From the NCBI RefSeq assembly GCF_001418225.1, contig NZ_LIPT01000004.1, forward strand, positions 186,001 through 250,000: 64,000 nt of DNA, given 5' to 3'. Positions 9,424 through 17,767 of the stretch are shown here, piece after piece. The notes beneath the pieces are model-generated. The model searched no databases. It saw only the letters and a program-made list of their open reading frames with translations, and was not told the origin of the DNA. The translations under genes were made by a program, and so were the position numbers. The stretch comes from Pannonibacter indicus. GTDB lineage: Bacteria > Pseudomonadota > Alphaproteobacteria > Rhizobiales > Stappiaceae. Within the stretch, counting starts at the first letter, position 1; each line of letters starts with the position of its first letter.

Positions 9424-10488
9424 ATGAAGACTCTGCTGAAAGCCACTGTCGCCGCCGCCGCACTGGCCGGCTCGCTCGCAACTGCTCAGGCTGCCGACCT
9501 CAAGGCCTGCTTCGTCTACATCGGCCCGGTGGGTGACTTCGGCTGGACCTACCAGCACGACCAGGGCCGCCAGGCTGTCGAAGCCCATTTCGGCGGCAAG
9601 GTCGAAACCGCCTATCTGGAGAACGTGCCGGAAGGCCCGGACAGCGAGCGCGCCATCGAGCGCTTCGCCCGTGAAGGCTGCGGCATTATCTTCACCACCT
9701 CCTTCGGCTACATGAACCCGACCATCAAGGTGGCGCAGAAGTATCCGAATGTGAAGTTCGAGCACGCCACCGGCTACAAGACGGCCGAAAACGTTGCGAC
9801 CTATAACTCCAAGTTCCACGAAGGCCGCTACATCATCGGCCAGATCGCGGCCAAGATGTCCAAGACCGGCACCGCCGGCTACATCGGCTCCTTCCCGATC
9901 CCGGAAGTGGTCTCCGGCATCAACGCCTTCCTGCTCGGCGCCCAGTCCGTGAACCCGGACTTCAAGGTCAAGATCGTCTGGGCCAATTCCTGGTTCGATC
10001 CGGCCAAGGAAGCCGATGCGGCCAAGGCGCTGATCGATCAGGGCGCCGACATCATCTCGCAGCACACCGATTCCACCGCACCGCTGCAGGTGGCTGAGGA
10101 GCGCGGCGTGCTTGGTTTCGGTCAGGCTTCCGACATGATCAACTTTGCACCGAAGTCGCAGCTGACCGCCATCATCGATGACTGGGCACCCTATTACATC
10201 GAGCGAGTTCAGGCTGTCCTCGACGGCACCTGGAAGAGCGAGCAGACTTGGGCTGGCCTCAAGGAAGGCCATGTGGTGATGGCGCCCTACACCAACCTGC
10301 CGGACGATGTCGTCGCCATGGCGAAGGAAACCGAAGAGAAGATCAAGGGCGGCTGGGAGCCTTTCACCGGCCCGATCACCAAGCAGGACGGTTCGGAAGC
10401 GGCCGCTGACGGCGTGCGTCTCGACGATGGCGCCATTCTCGGCATGAACTGGTACGTCAAGGGCATCGACGACAAGCTGCCGCAGTAA
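9424..10488 (+). CDS. BMP-family ABC transporter substrate-binding protein (purine/nucleoside)
   Basis: This 354-residue exported protein captures the ligand for the ABC importer in the periplasm. It starts with a clear Sec signal peptide (MKTLLKATVAAAALAGSLA, cleavage likely after AQA near residue 23). The body has the PnrA/BMP family pattern: VYIGPVGDFGWTYQHDQGR, a GCGIIFTTSFGYMNPTIKVAQ block and DWAPYYIERVQAVLDGTW. The chosen ATG follows GAAGGGGAAG; an upstream in-frame extension adds 26 residues that do not look like protein and would spoil the signal peptide. A 102-base gap separates it from the permeases, which may allow separate high expression. Confidence 0.92.
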   Translation: MKTLLKATVAAAALAGSLATAQAADLKACFVYIGPVGDFGWTYQHDQGRQAVEAHFGGKVETAYLENVPEGPDSERAIERFAREGCGIIFTTSFGYMNPTIKVAQKYPNVKFEHATGYKTAENVATYNSKFHEGRYIIGQIAAKMSKTGTAGYIGSFPIPEVVSGINAFLLGAQSVNPDFKVKIVWANSWFDPAKEADAAKALIDQGADIISQHTDSTAPLQVAEERGVLGFGQASDMINFAPKSQLTAIIDDWAPYYIERVQAVLDGTWKSEQTWAGLKEGHVVMAPYTNLPDDVVAMAKETEEKIKGGWEPFTGPITKQDGSEAAADGVRLDDGAILGMNWYVKGIDDKLPQ

Positions 10489-10619
10489 GGGGAGCTTGGG
10501 TCCGCATGTGCCGAACCTGCGGGCCGTTTGCTTCTGCACCATGACCGTGCGCGGCCGGGCCTTCCGGCGTGGCTGCGCATGTCTTTCAGATAATAACAAT
10601 CCCGATCCAGAGCCTGCCC

Positions 10620-11801
10620 ATGACCATGACCTTTGCCGCTGAATGGCTGAATCTGCTTTTCCGCTGGGCCCATCTGGTGGTAGGCATCGGCTGGATCGGC
10701 ACGTCCTTCTACTTCATCGCCCTCGATCTTTCGCTGCGCAAGCGGGAGGGCATGCGCGAGGGCGTCTACGGCACGGCCTGGGAGGTGCATGGCGGCGGGT
10801 TCTATCATGTGGAGAAGTTCACGGTTGCCCCTGCCTACCTGCCGCAGGATCTCATCTGGTACAAGTGGGAGGCCTATCTCACCTGGGTGACCGGATTTGC
10901 CCTGCTGGTGGTGCAGTATTACTTCAATGCATCGTCTTATCTCATTGATGTGAATAAGCTTCAGATGCTGCCATCAGAGGCGGTGCTGATTTCCGTCCTG
11001 AGCCTTGCCGCCGGCTGGTTCATCTATGACGGGCTGTGCCGCTCGCCCATCGGCCGCAGCACGCCGCTGCTGGCGCTGTGTGTCTTCGCGCTGATCATGG
11101 CTGCGTCCTACATGTTCACGCAGGTGTTCTCCGGGCGCGGGGCGCTGATCCACGTGGGCGCTTTCATCGGCACGATCATGGCCGTCAATGTGTTTGGCCT
11201 GATCATCCCGAACCAGAAGAAGATCGTGACCAGCCTGCTGCGCGGTGAGGCGCCGGACCCGAGGCTCGGCCAGATGGGCAAGCAGCGCTCGGTGCACAAC
11301 AACTATCTGACGCTGCCCGTGCTGCTGATGATGGTGTCGAACCACTATCCCATGCTCACCGGCCATCCGCAGGCCTGGCTTCTCGTCGGGCTCGTGCTGC
11401 TGATGGGTGGCATGGTGCGGCATTTCCTCAACCGGCATGAGGCGGGCGACCCGCTGAACCGTTACTGGTGGAGCTTGCCCATCGCCGCGCTTGGCTTTGC
11501 CGCAGCGCTGGTGATGACTGCACCACGTGATTTTTCCGGCGGTGAGGCTGTTTCCGATGCCACGGCGCTGACGCTGATCCGCAGCCATTGCGCCATGTGT
11601 CATGCGGCAACCCCGACTCATGAAGGCTTCACGGATGCGCCCAAGGGCATTCATCTGGAAACGCTGGCGGAGCTGCGGCGTTATGCTGATCAGGTGATGG
11701 CCCAGTCCGTGCTCTCCGATGCCATGCCGCTCGGCAACGAGACGGGCATGACGCCGGAACAGCGTGAGGAACTTGGGCGCTGGATTGCCCGGAACAAGTG
11801 A
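10620..11801 (+). CDS. puuD: Urate hydroxylase PuuD (membrane protein with C-terminal cytochrome c domain)
   Basis: PuuD oxidises urate to 5-hydroxyisourate and replaces soluble uricase. The 393-residue protein has an N-terminal hydrophobic domain with about eight predicted membrane helices and conserved LFRWAHLVVGIGWIGTSFYFIALD and HGGGFYHVEKF blocks. It ends in a c-type cytochrome domain with a heme-binding CAMCH motif near residue 327 and a downstream Met-containing loop. The domain is expected to face the periplasm and feed electrons to the respiratory chain. The ATG at 10620 is chosen; 10626 is also possible. It sits between the purine importer and uraD, completing the urate-to-allantoin route. 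Confidence 0.93.
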   Translation: MTMTFAAEWLNLLFRWAHLVVGIGWIGTSFYFIALDLSLRKREGMREGVYGTAWEVHGGGFYHVEKFTVAPAYLPQDLIWYKWEAYLTWVTGFALLVVQYYFNASSYLIDVNKLQMLPSEAVLISVLSLAAGWFIYDGLCRSPIGRSTPLLALCVFALIMAASYMFTQVFSGRGALIHVGAFIGTIMAVNVFGLIIPNQKKIVTSLLRGEAPDPRLGQMGKQRSVHNNYLTLPVLLMMVSNHYPMLTGHPQAWLLVGLVLLMGGMVRHFLNRHEAGDPLNRYWWSLPIAALGFAAALVMTAPRDFSGGEAVSDATALTLIRSHCAMCHAATPTHEGFTDAPKGIHLETLAELRRYADQVMAQSVLSDAMPLGNETGMTPEQREELGRWIARNK

Positions 11802-11837
11802 ATGGACCGGGATACAAGACAGCTGGAGCACTCTTCC

Positions 11838-12374
11838 ATGTCCGCCACGCAGATTGCCTTTCCCATTCCTGAAGCGGCGTTGGCCGGGCTCGACCATGAG
11901 GCTTTCATGGCCGCCTTCGCGGATGTGGCCGAACATTCCCCCTGGGTGGCGGCGGAGGCTTTCGCGGCGGGGCCTTTTGTCCGGCGGGAGGATCTGATTG
12001 CCGCGTTTGAAGCAGCCATGCGCGCGGCTTCGCACGAGCAGCAGCTGGCGCTGATCCGGGCCCATCCGGATCTGGCGGGCAGGGCCGCAATTGCCGGGGA
12101 CATTGCCGAGGATTCGCGGAAGGAACAGGCGGGCGCTGGCCTTGACCGGCTGACGGCAGAGGAATTTTCCCGGTTTACCAGGCTCAACGATGCCTACCGC
12201 GCCCGCTTCGGCTTCCCGTTCATTTTTGCGGTGAAGGGCGCAACGAAGCACATGATCCTTGATGCTTTCGAGGCACGGCTTGGCAACAGCCCGCAGGCCG
12301 AATTTGAGACCGCACTGGCCCAGATCGCCCGCATCTTCCGTTTCCGTCTTGAAGACCGGATCGTTGTGGCCTGA
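11838..12374 (+). CDS. uraD: OHCU decarboxylase
   Basis: This 178-residue protein decarboxylates 2-oxo-4-hydroxy-4-carboxy-5-ureidoimidazoline to S-allantoin, the step after UraH. Family marks are EQLALIRAHPDLAGRAA-like sequence at about residues 73-90 with the catalytic His, the GAGLDRLTAEE segment, and FGFPFIFAVKG near residue 135. I use the ATG at 11838, which has GGAG nine bases upstream and gives the family length. An ATG at 11802 directly abutting the puuD stop would add 12 residues. No allantoinase follows, so the pathway continues elsewhere. Confidence 0.94.
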   Translation: MSATQIAFPIPEAALAGLDHEAFMAAFADVAEHSPWVAAEAFAAGPFVRREDLIAAFEAAMRAASHEQQLALIRAHPDLAGRAAIAGDIAEDSRKEQAGAGLDRLTAEEFSRFTRLNDAYRARFGFPFIFAVKGATKHMILDAFEARLGNSPQAEFETALAQIARIFRFRLEDRIVVA

Positions 12375-12377
12375 GGC

Positions 12378-12614
12378 TCAGTTGGCGTCCAGAGGCTTGA
12401 ACCGCCCGTCCATGAATTCGCCGCAAGGGCGGGCCCAGATGGTGCCTTCGGCCCCCTGATAGAGGAAGGCCTCTTCGCCCGTGGCCTCGATCCGGCACTT
12501 GCCAATGATCCGGTAGATGCCGCCTGTCTTGCGGTGCTGCCACCTTGTGCCGCGCAGGGCCGGATCAAGCCCGTCGCGGGCGGTCATCATCGTGGCATCT
12601 TCCGGTGCAGGCAT
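12378..12614 (-). CDS. Small DUF1653-like protein
   Basis: This 78-residue cytoplasmic protein has no signal peptide or membrane segment. The stretch GTRWQHRKTGGIYRIIGKCRIEATGE followed by LYQGAEGTIWARP and EFMDGRFKPL matches the DUF1653 pattern, a small beta-rich domain of unknown function. It lies tail-to-tail with uraD (3 bases between stops) and 65 bases past the end of tonB on the same strand, but it does not look like part of the heme operon. I do not know its function. Confidence 0.75.
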   Translation of the reverse strand: MPAPEDATMMTARDGLDPALRGTRWQHRKTGGIYRIIGKCRIEATGEEAFLYQGAEGTIWARPCGEFMDGRFKPLDAN

Positions 12615-12679
12615 TTGTGCTCTCCGCTCTCCGTTTGCTTGCCAGCCATCATGGGGCTGCCAGGCCGGTTCAACTCAGC

Positions 12680-13663
12680 TTAGCGGCGCGTGATCTCGAC
12701 GGGAACGTTGAAATTCCACGTCGAGCGGCCTTCTTCTGCCGGAATGGGCGGGAAGGGCGCGGCGCGGCGGACGAGTTCCAGCGCGACTTCATCCACCTCC
12801 GGATTGCCGGAGCTGCTGGAGATGCGAATGGCCGAAACGCTGCCGTCCTTGCTGACGACGAAGGAGACGGTGGCAAGGCCTGCCTCGCGGGAGCGGACGC
12901 GGCGCATCGCGCGCTGCAGAGCCCGCTGAACCTGGCCCTTGTAGTTGGTGCGGTCCGAATTGCCGAGGATCGTTGACTGGCCCTGATTTTCGGAACTGCC
13001 CTGCGAGGCCACCTGATCGGCGGCGCCGCCTGCGCCCTGAACCGCATTGGCCCTGCTATTGCCCTTCTGTGTGCTTGGCTGGCGCTGTGCTTCCGGTTTC
13101 TTCGTCTGGGTCCTTTTGACCGGCTGCACGGGCTTTGCTGCCTCAGCCACCTTGACCGGCAGATCCTTCGGCCGCATTTCCGGCACGGGAACAGGCTCGA
13201 TTGCGGTGACGGTCTCTTCCGGCGTCTCATTGATCGGCGCGATGGCCTCCGCGCTGGTCAGCGGCTGGATGGCCAGCTCTTCCACCGGCGCGATTTCCTG
13301 CGGCTTGATATCCTGCGGCTGGACTTCCGCCATCTGCTGCAGCGGCTCTTGAACGGGCGTTTCGGTGGCTTCCTGCACCGGGATGTCCTGCGCGGTGATG
13401 TGCTCCTGCGTCTCCGGCTCGGCGGCGTCCGGATCAACCGGCGCCAGCGTGTCGGGGGACTCGGCGGCAACCGCGTTGGCGGTGTCCGGATCGCCGGAGG
13501 TCAGCATGTCCGTATAGGCCTCGCCCAGCATGGAGACGGCCCCGCCGCCGCCTTGAAGCAGGGCCGGCTCCTCGGAGGTGTCGACGGTCAGGGCAATTGC
13601 GCCGAAATGCAGTGTCACCGATGCCAGAAGGGCTGCACCCAGGTGCCATGGTCTCAGTTTCAT
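12680..13663 (-). CDS. tonB: TonB-family energy transducer of the heme-uptake operon
   Basis: TonB spans the periplasm and transmits ExbBD-derived energy to the outer-membrane receptor. The 327-residue protein has one N-terminal membrane anchor (residues about 8-25, LGAALLASVTLHFGAIALTV). A long Pro/Glu/Gln-rich middle follows, with repeated PVQE and KPQE-type segments. The TonB C-terminal domain runs from about residue 235 (GQVQRALQRAMRRVRSREAG ... VSKDGSVSAIRIS ... VDEVALELVRRAAPFPPIP). Its ATG overlaps the end of the second exbD by 4 bases. It is the last gene of the receptor operon, so it is probably dedicated to heme uptake. Confidence 0.9.
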   Translation of the reverse strand: MKLRPWHLGAALLASVTLHFGAIALTVDTSEEPALLQGGGGAVSMLGEAYTDMLTSGDPDTANAVAAESPDTLAPVDPDAAEPETQEHITAQDIPVQEATETPVQEPLQQMAEVQPQDIKPQEIAPVEELAIQPLTSAEAIAPINETPEETVTAIEPVPVPEMRPKDLPVKVAEAAKPVQPVKRTQTKKPEAQRQPSTQKGNSRANAVQGAGGAADQVASQGSSENQGQSTILGNSDRTNYKGQVQRALQRAMRRVRSREAGLATVSFVVSKDGSVSAIRISSSSGNPEVDEVALELVRRAAPFPPIPAEEGRSTWNFNVPVEITRR

Positions 13664-14067
13664 TGCGTGCCTGCCTTCCGTGTCACGACACGGATTGCCG
13701 GCGCACCGGCGGCATAGAGCTCGTCAACGATTTCCACGAGACGTGCCGCATCAAGGTTGCGGTCCACACCGAGTTTCAACAGGCTGTCCGGCCCTTCGGC
13801 GGGCAGCGGGTTGGCGGCGAGATAGGAAGCTGCATCCGTGGGCTGACCGCGGAACACCAGCGTGCCATCCGCGCGCACATAAAGCGCCTCAGGCGGCGGC
13901 AGGCTTTCTGCATCGGTGGTCTCCACCAGATCGACCTGCTTGTCGGCCGGGGGCGCAAGCTGGCCTGCGACCAGAAAGAAAATCAGCATCAGGAAGACGA
14001 TGTTGATCAGCGAGATGGTGCTTTCCATCTTCCGCCTGGTTTTTTCGAGCGGGATCCGCACGGCCAT
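13660..14067 (-). CDS. exbD: ExbD-family proton-channel protein (second copy)
   Basis: This 135-residue protein has the ExbD/TolR layout: a basic N-terminus (RIPLEKTRRKMESTIS), one membrane helix (INIVFLMLIFFLVAGQL) and a periplasmic domain ending in ELYAAGAPAIRVVTRK. The helix shows LINIVFLML where many ExbD proteins have LIDVVFLLL, so the conserved proton-carrying Asp appears to be Asn here. The ATG at 14067 is preferred because upstream in-frame sequence is not protein-like. It lies between the first exbD and tonB. The missing Asp suggests it works only together with the other copy. Confidence 0.87.
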   Translation of the reverse strand: MAVRIPLEKTRRKMESTISLINIVFLMLIFFLVAGQLAPPADKQVDLVETTDAESLPPPEALYVRADGTLVFRGQPTDAASYLAANPLPAEGPDSLLKLGVDRNLDAARLVEIVDELYAAGAPAIRVVTRKAGTQ

Positions 14068-14095
14068 GTCTGTAGCTCCTTGCCTTCCGCGCCCG

Positions 14096-14482
14096 TTAGC
14101 GGGCGACGTGCAGGGTAAGCGCCGGCGCAAGGCGGCGCACGGTCTGAACGGCGTCGATCAGGCCCTGGGCATTTGCCCCTTCGCGGGCAACGACGAGCGC
14201 AGAGGTCGCCCCCTTGTCCTGCAGGTCTGCCAGCCGGTCTGCCATCTCTTCGGGCATTACGGTCACACCGTTGATGCGCAGGCCGTCGGCCTCGACAAAA
14301 ACGAGGATGCCCGGCGTGCCGGAGGCGCCGCCGCCAGCCTGACCGGGCTTGCCCAGATCCACCCCCGCAAACCGGGTGAAGGTGGTGGACAGCATGAAGA
14401 ACAGCAGCAGCAGGAAGATCACGTCGATGAGGGAGGTCATCGACAGCGGCCGCCTGCGCCGCTGCGGCATGTTAATGCGCAT
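14096..14482 (-). CDS. exbD: ExbD-family proton-channel protein (first copy)
   Basis: This 128-residue protein shows the canonical ExbD start: a basic stretch RRRRRPLSMTS, then LIDVIFLLLLFFMLSTTF as the single membrane helix with the conserved channel Asp. The periplasmic part contains GILVFVEADGLRINGVTV and a C-terminal TolR/ExbD-type fold. The start codon at 14482 lies within the last codons of exbB, an 11-base overlap implying coupling. With ExbB it would form the proton-driven motor for TonB. Confidence 0.9.
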   Translation of the reverse strand: MRINMPQRRRRPLSMTSLIDVIFLLLLFFMLSTTFTRFAGVDLGKPGQAGGGASGTPGILVFVEADGLRINGVTVMPEEMADRLADLQDKGATSALVVAREGANAQGLIDAVQTVRRLAPALTLHVAR

Positions 14483-15179
14483 GGGAAACCTTCCCGAGGA
14501 CAGCGCCATCCTGTGCGGCCGGGGCGTGGCGCTCGTGGTCATGTTGGGCAACATCCACCAGAACCTGGGCGCTCAGGGTCTCGACGGCAATGCGCTCGGC
14601 TTCGATCCAGGATTCGAACATGGCGAGCAGGGCGGCCACCGGCATGGCGACGGCAAGGCCCGCAGCGGTGGTCAGCAGAGCCACCCAGATGCCGCCGGCA
14701 AGGATCGACGGATCCACCGCATCTCCCGCGTTCTGCAGGGCCTGGAAGGCGTCGATCATGCCCAGAACCGTGCCGAACAGACCCAGCAGCGGGGCAAGCT
14801 GGGCAATGTTGTCAAGCGCACGGGTGCCGGACTGAAGCGAATGCAGCTGCTGGGCTGCCACCCGGGCGATTTCGTCTTCAATAGCGCTGCGGTCCATCTG
14901 GCCGGCTGCCGTCAGGCGCATGGCGGTGACGACCGCATGTTCTGCGGCGCTGACGGGACGGGCGAGGCGCACCAGTGCCTCCTTGCGCCGGCCGGCCCGC
15001 CACAGGCCTGCTGCTTCCCGGGCCCGGCCCGGCCGGGCCGTGCGGAAGCGGGCGAACTGGACAAATTTGGCGATGACGATGGCGCCAGCCACAACCGACA
15101 TGACGGCGATGAGGGCCACGACCGTGCCGCCAAGTTCGATCAGGCTGAAGACCGGGGCGAGATAGGGAGAGTCCAGCAT
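14472..15179 (-). CDS. exbB: ExbB-family (MotA/TolQ/ExbB) proton-channel protein
   Basis: This 235-residue inner-membrane protein has three hydrophobic segments: residues about 15-38 (GGTVVALIAVMSVVAGAIVIAKF), about 125-145 (LGLFGTVLGMIDAF context) and about 160-185 (GIWVALLTTAAGLAVAMPVAALL). The block IAQLAPLLGLFGTVLGMI is the TolQ/ExbB signature. It forms the proton channel that energises TonB. It starts 10 bases downstream of the small secreted-protein gene and belongs to the receptor-exbBD-tonB operon. Confidence 0.92.
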   Translation of the reverse strand: MLDSPYLAPVFSLIELGGTVVALIAVMSVVAGAIVIAKFVQFARFRTARPGRAREAAGLWRAGRRKEALVRLARPVSAAEHAVVTAMRLTAAGQMDRSAIEDEIARVAAQQLHSLQSGTRALDNIAQLAPLLGLFGTVLGMIDAFQALQNAGDAVDPSILAGGIWVALLTTAAGLAVAMPVAALLAMFESWIEAERIAVETLSAQVLVDVAQHDHERHAPAAQDGAVLGKVSHAH

Positions 15180-15189
15180 ATCCGTGTCC

Positions 15190-15633
15190 TTACCGGGTGA
15201 AGCCGATGTCTGTGCGGCTTGTTGTGGTCAGCGGCGCGCTGCACAGCGGGCTGGCAGCGGCAGCCTTGCAGCCGGATGCGCCGTTGACGAGAATGGAACC
15301 GATGCCCGCGCAGGGCTGGTTCGGGATCTGGAACTGGCGGACCACGGTCTTGCCTTCCGGCAGGGCGCCGAAGTCGAAGACGGTCATGCGGTCCACCAGT
15401 CCTTCCTTGTTGAAAAGCACAAATTCGAAGCCTGCCGTCTCCAGCGCTGCCCCGGTGCCATTGGTGGCAACGAAAGTCAGGAGGCAGCCGTTACCGGCAT
15501 CCGCCGCACGGTTCAGCTCCAGCTTGACACCGTCCGCCGCTGCCGGGCTTGTCTGGGCCAGAACTGCGCCGGAAAGGGTGGAGACCAACAGCGCGGCGGC
15601 TGCGATCACTTCGAATTTGCGTGCCAGTGTCAT
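15190..15633 (-). CDS. Small secreted protein of the heme-uptake operon, function unknown
   Basis: This 147-residue protein begins with a Sec-type signal peptide (MTLARKFEVIAAAALLVSTL, likely cleaved after VLAQ near residue 27). The mature part has four Cys that could form two disulfides (GNGCLLTF, NQPCAGIG, ASGCKAAA, SPLCSAPL). An FEFVLFNKEGLVDRMTVFDFGALPEGKT segment suggests a small beta-sandwich. It starts one base after the receptor stop and lies directly before exbB. Position argues for a periplasmic role in heme or receptor function; I do not recognise a named family with certainty. Confidence 0.8.
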   Translation of the reverse strand: MTLARKFEVIAAAALLVSTLSGAVLAQTSPAAADGVKLELNRAADAGNGCLLTFVATNGTGAALETAGFEFVLFNKEGLVDRMTVFDFGALPEGKTVVRQFQIPNQPCAGIGSILVNGASGCKAAAASPLCSAPLTTTSRTDIGFTR

Positions 15634-15634
15634 G

Positions 15635-17767
15635 TCACCATCCGAATTTCTTGTTGACGGACAATTTGAACGTGCGCCCCTTGCCATCATCGCCGGAGAG
15701 ATTGTTGCGGTAGCGCTTGTCAAAGATGTTTTCGACGGCGGCGCGCAGCTCCAGCCCCTTGAACTGGCCCTCATCGAGCTTCCAGTTCACGAAGGCATCG
15801 TGCAGCGCATAGCCGGGGAAGGGGCCTGTGGTGGCGCCGGCATCGGCAGAGCCGGTGAACTCGGCGCGCCAGCCGAAATTGACATTGTAGTCCGGGATGC
15901 GGCCGCCGAGGGTGACGGCCACCGTTTCTGCCGGAATGGTCGTCAGGGCCGCATTGGTGGTATCGTTCTTGCCGCGCGTCCAGCTGTAGGCGGCGCTGGC
16001 AAACACGTAGCGTGAGTCATAGGCGGCTTCGAGTTCCACGCCGTAGATGTGCGCGCTGTGGGCGTTCACGTAATAGGGGACAGCCGAGGCTTGCCGCTGC
16101 GGGCCCGTGGTGATCAGGTTCGTCAGATCGTTGTAGAAGCCGGTGGTCTTCAGCGCGATGCTGTCATTGTCGAGGAACAGGTCCTGCCGGCTGACGGCAA
16201 AGCCTGCCTCGTAGTTGAAGGATTCCTCCTTCTTCAGATCAAGACTGACGGTGCGCCCGCCGGGATAGGTCGAGCTGGGGGCGCCTGTCGAGAACAGTTC
16301 GTCCAGTGTCGGCAGTCGTTCGGTGCGGGCAACCGAGCCGAAGACCGAGAAACTGTCCGTGAACTTGTAGAGCGCGGCGAGCTTCGGCGAGAAGGCGTAA
16401 TCCGTCTGGGTGGAGGCATTCGGGATGACGCTGTCCGGACGCACGGTCACATAGTCGAGGCGCATGCCCGGCGTGATGGTCAGCCGGTCATTCCAGATGA
16501 ATTCGTTCTGCGCAAAGACGCCGATCTTCGTGTCTGTGCCCTCAGGGTGGAAGTCAACCCAGCCGGAGCCGCCATTGGTGCCGGCTATGCGTTCCTGATA
16601 GCTGAGCTGAGTGCCGGCGGTCAGATAGTTTTCCCAGCTTTCACCTTTGAACTCGAAGGTGTTCTCTGCCTTGGCCTGCCAGGTGCGGTAGCCATAATCG
16701 GCATCGCGGAACAGATCCGGCGAGCGGGCAGCAATAGAGGCCGCCACATTGGCATTTTTCTGGGCCACCTTGGTATCCGAGAGCGAGAGGTTGACCTTCA
16801 TGTTCAGGAACGGATTGCCGGCGGCCGGGTTTTCATAACGCACCACCACCGTCTGATCGGTGATGTCACGGTCGATCCTGCCGAAGGTATCCAGCGTACC
16901 TGTCTGGGAGTAAGCGGTGTTATCCGCGTCGCTCTGCCAGCGCTCGTAGGAGATGCGCAGGGACTGCTCCTTGCCGTCGCCGAAATAATGCGTGACCTTG
17001 GCAAGACCGGAGAAGCTGTCAAAGGCTGATCCGGTGATGCGGGTGCCATTGCCGGTTTCGTAGTCATCCGAGCGGCGGAAATTGCCATTGAGCAGGGCTT
17101 CTGTATCGGGCCCGAGCTTCATGGCTGCGATGGCTGACGTCATGAGGCCGCTCTTGTTGCTGTCGAAACTGGTCTTGAGCCGGACGGCAACCGTTTCGCC
17201 GTCTTCAAGAAAGTCGGAAGCATCCTTGGTCTCGAAATTGATCACGCCACCCAATGCGCCCGCGCCATACAGGGTCGAGGAGGCAGGTCCGCGCAGAATC
17301 TCGACACGCTTGTAGAGTTCAGGGTCGGAAAAGAACGAGCCCATGCGGTACATTTCGAAGAACTTGTTGGCGCCATCCACGGTGATGATGATCTTGGATT
17401 CGTCCGCCGACCCCAGATCGCCGATGCCGCGGATGTTGAATGACTGCCCTGCGATACGGTCGCTGCCGGTCATTGTCACACCCGGCGTCTGCTTGAAAAT
17501 ATCGCCGATGGTCGTCGCCTGGGCGTTGTCGATCTGCTCCTGATCGATCACCGTCACGGCCTGCGGTGTATCGATGGCGACCTTCTCCTGCCCGGTGCCG
17601 AGAACGATCTTCTGCAAGGCCGTGACGGCCTGCGGCTTGTTTTCTGCTTTGTCTGTTACCTTGTCTGCTACCGTAGCCTGCTGCGCATTTGCACTGCCTG
17701 CATAGGCGAGCGCAATCAGCGCCACGCCGTTCAGCCAAAACCCTGCCGTGCTCCGTCCGCGAGTCAT
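15635..17767 (-). CDS. TonB-dependent outer-membrane receptor, probable heme receptor
   Basis: This 710-residue protein has a signal peptide (residues about 1-28), a TonB-box-like LQKIVLGTG, a plug domain (DTPQAVTVIDQEQIDNAQ, QSFNIRGIGD, VEILRGPASSTLYGAGALGGVINFETKDA) and a 22-strand type beta-barrel ending in VENIFDKRYRNNLSG and a terminal aromatic residue. It opens the operon that holds exbB, exbD and tonB and is divergent from hmuSTUV, which makes heme the likely ligand. The FRAP and NPNL boxes of classical heme receptors are not clear: the corresponding area reads TERLPTLDELF and SLDLKKEESFNYEAGF. A siderophore ligand cannot be excluded. The ATG at 17767 gives a proper signal peptide. Confidence 0.88.
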   Translation of the reverse strand: MTRGRSTAGFWLNGVALIALAYAGSANAQQATVADKVTDKAENKPQAVTALQKIVLGTGQEKVAIDTPQAVTVIDQEQIDNAQATTIGDIFKQTPGVTMTGSDRIAGQSFNIRGIGDLGSADESKIIITVDGANKFFEMYRMGSFFSDPELYKRVEILRGPASSTLYGAGALGGVINFETKDASDFLEDGETVAVRLKTSFDSNKSGLMTSAIAAMKLGPDTEALLNGNFRRSDDYETGNGTRITGSAFDSFSGLAKVTHYFGDGKEQSLRISYERWQSDADNTAYSQTGTLDTFGRIDRDITDQTVVVRYENPAAGNPFLNMKVNLSLSDTKVAQKNANVAASIAARSPDLFRDADYGYRTWQAKAENTFEFKGESWENYLTAGTQLSYQERIAGTNGGSGWVDFHPEGTDTKIGVFAQNEFIWNDRLTITPGMRLDYVTVRPDSVIPNASTQTDYAFSPKLAALYKFTDSFSVFGSVARTERLPTLDELFSTGAPSSTYPGGRTVSLDLKKEESFNYEAGFAVSRQDLFLDNDSIALKTTGFYNDLTNLITTGPQRQASAVPYYVNAHSAHIYGVELEAAYDSRYVFASAAYSWTRGKNDTTNAALTTIPAETVAVTLGGRIPDYNVNFGWRAEFTGSADAGATTGPFPGYALHDAFVNWKLDEGQFKGLELRAAVENIFDKRYRNNLSGDDGKGRTFKLSVNKKFGW

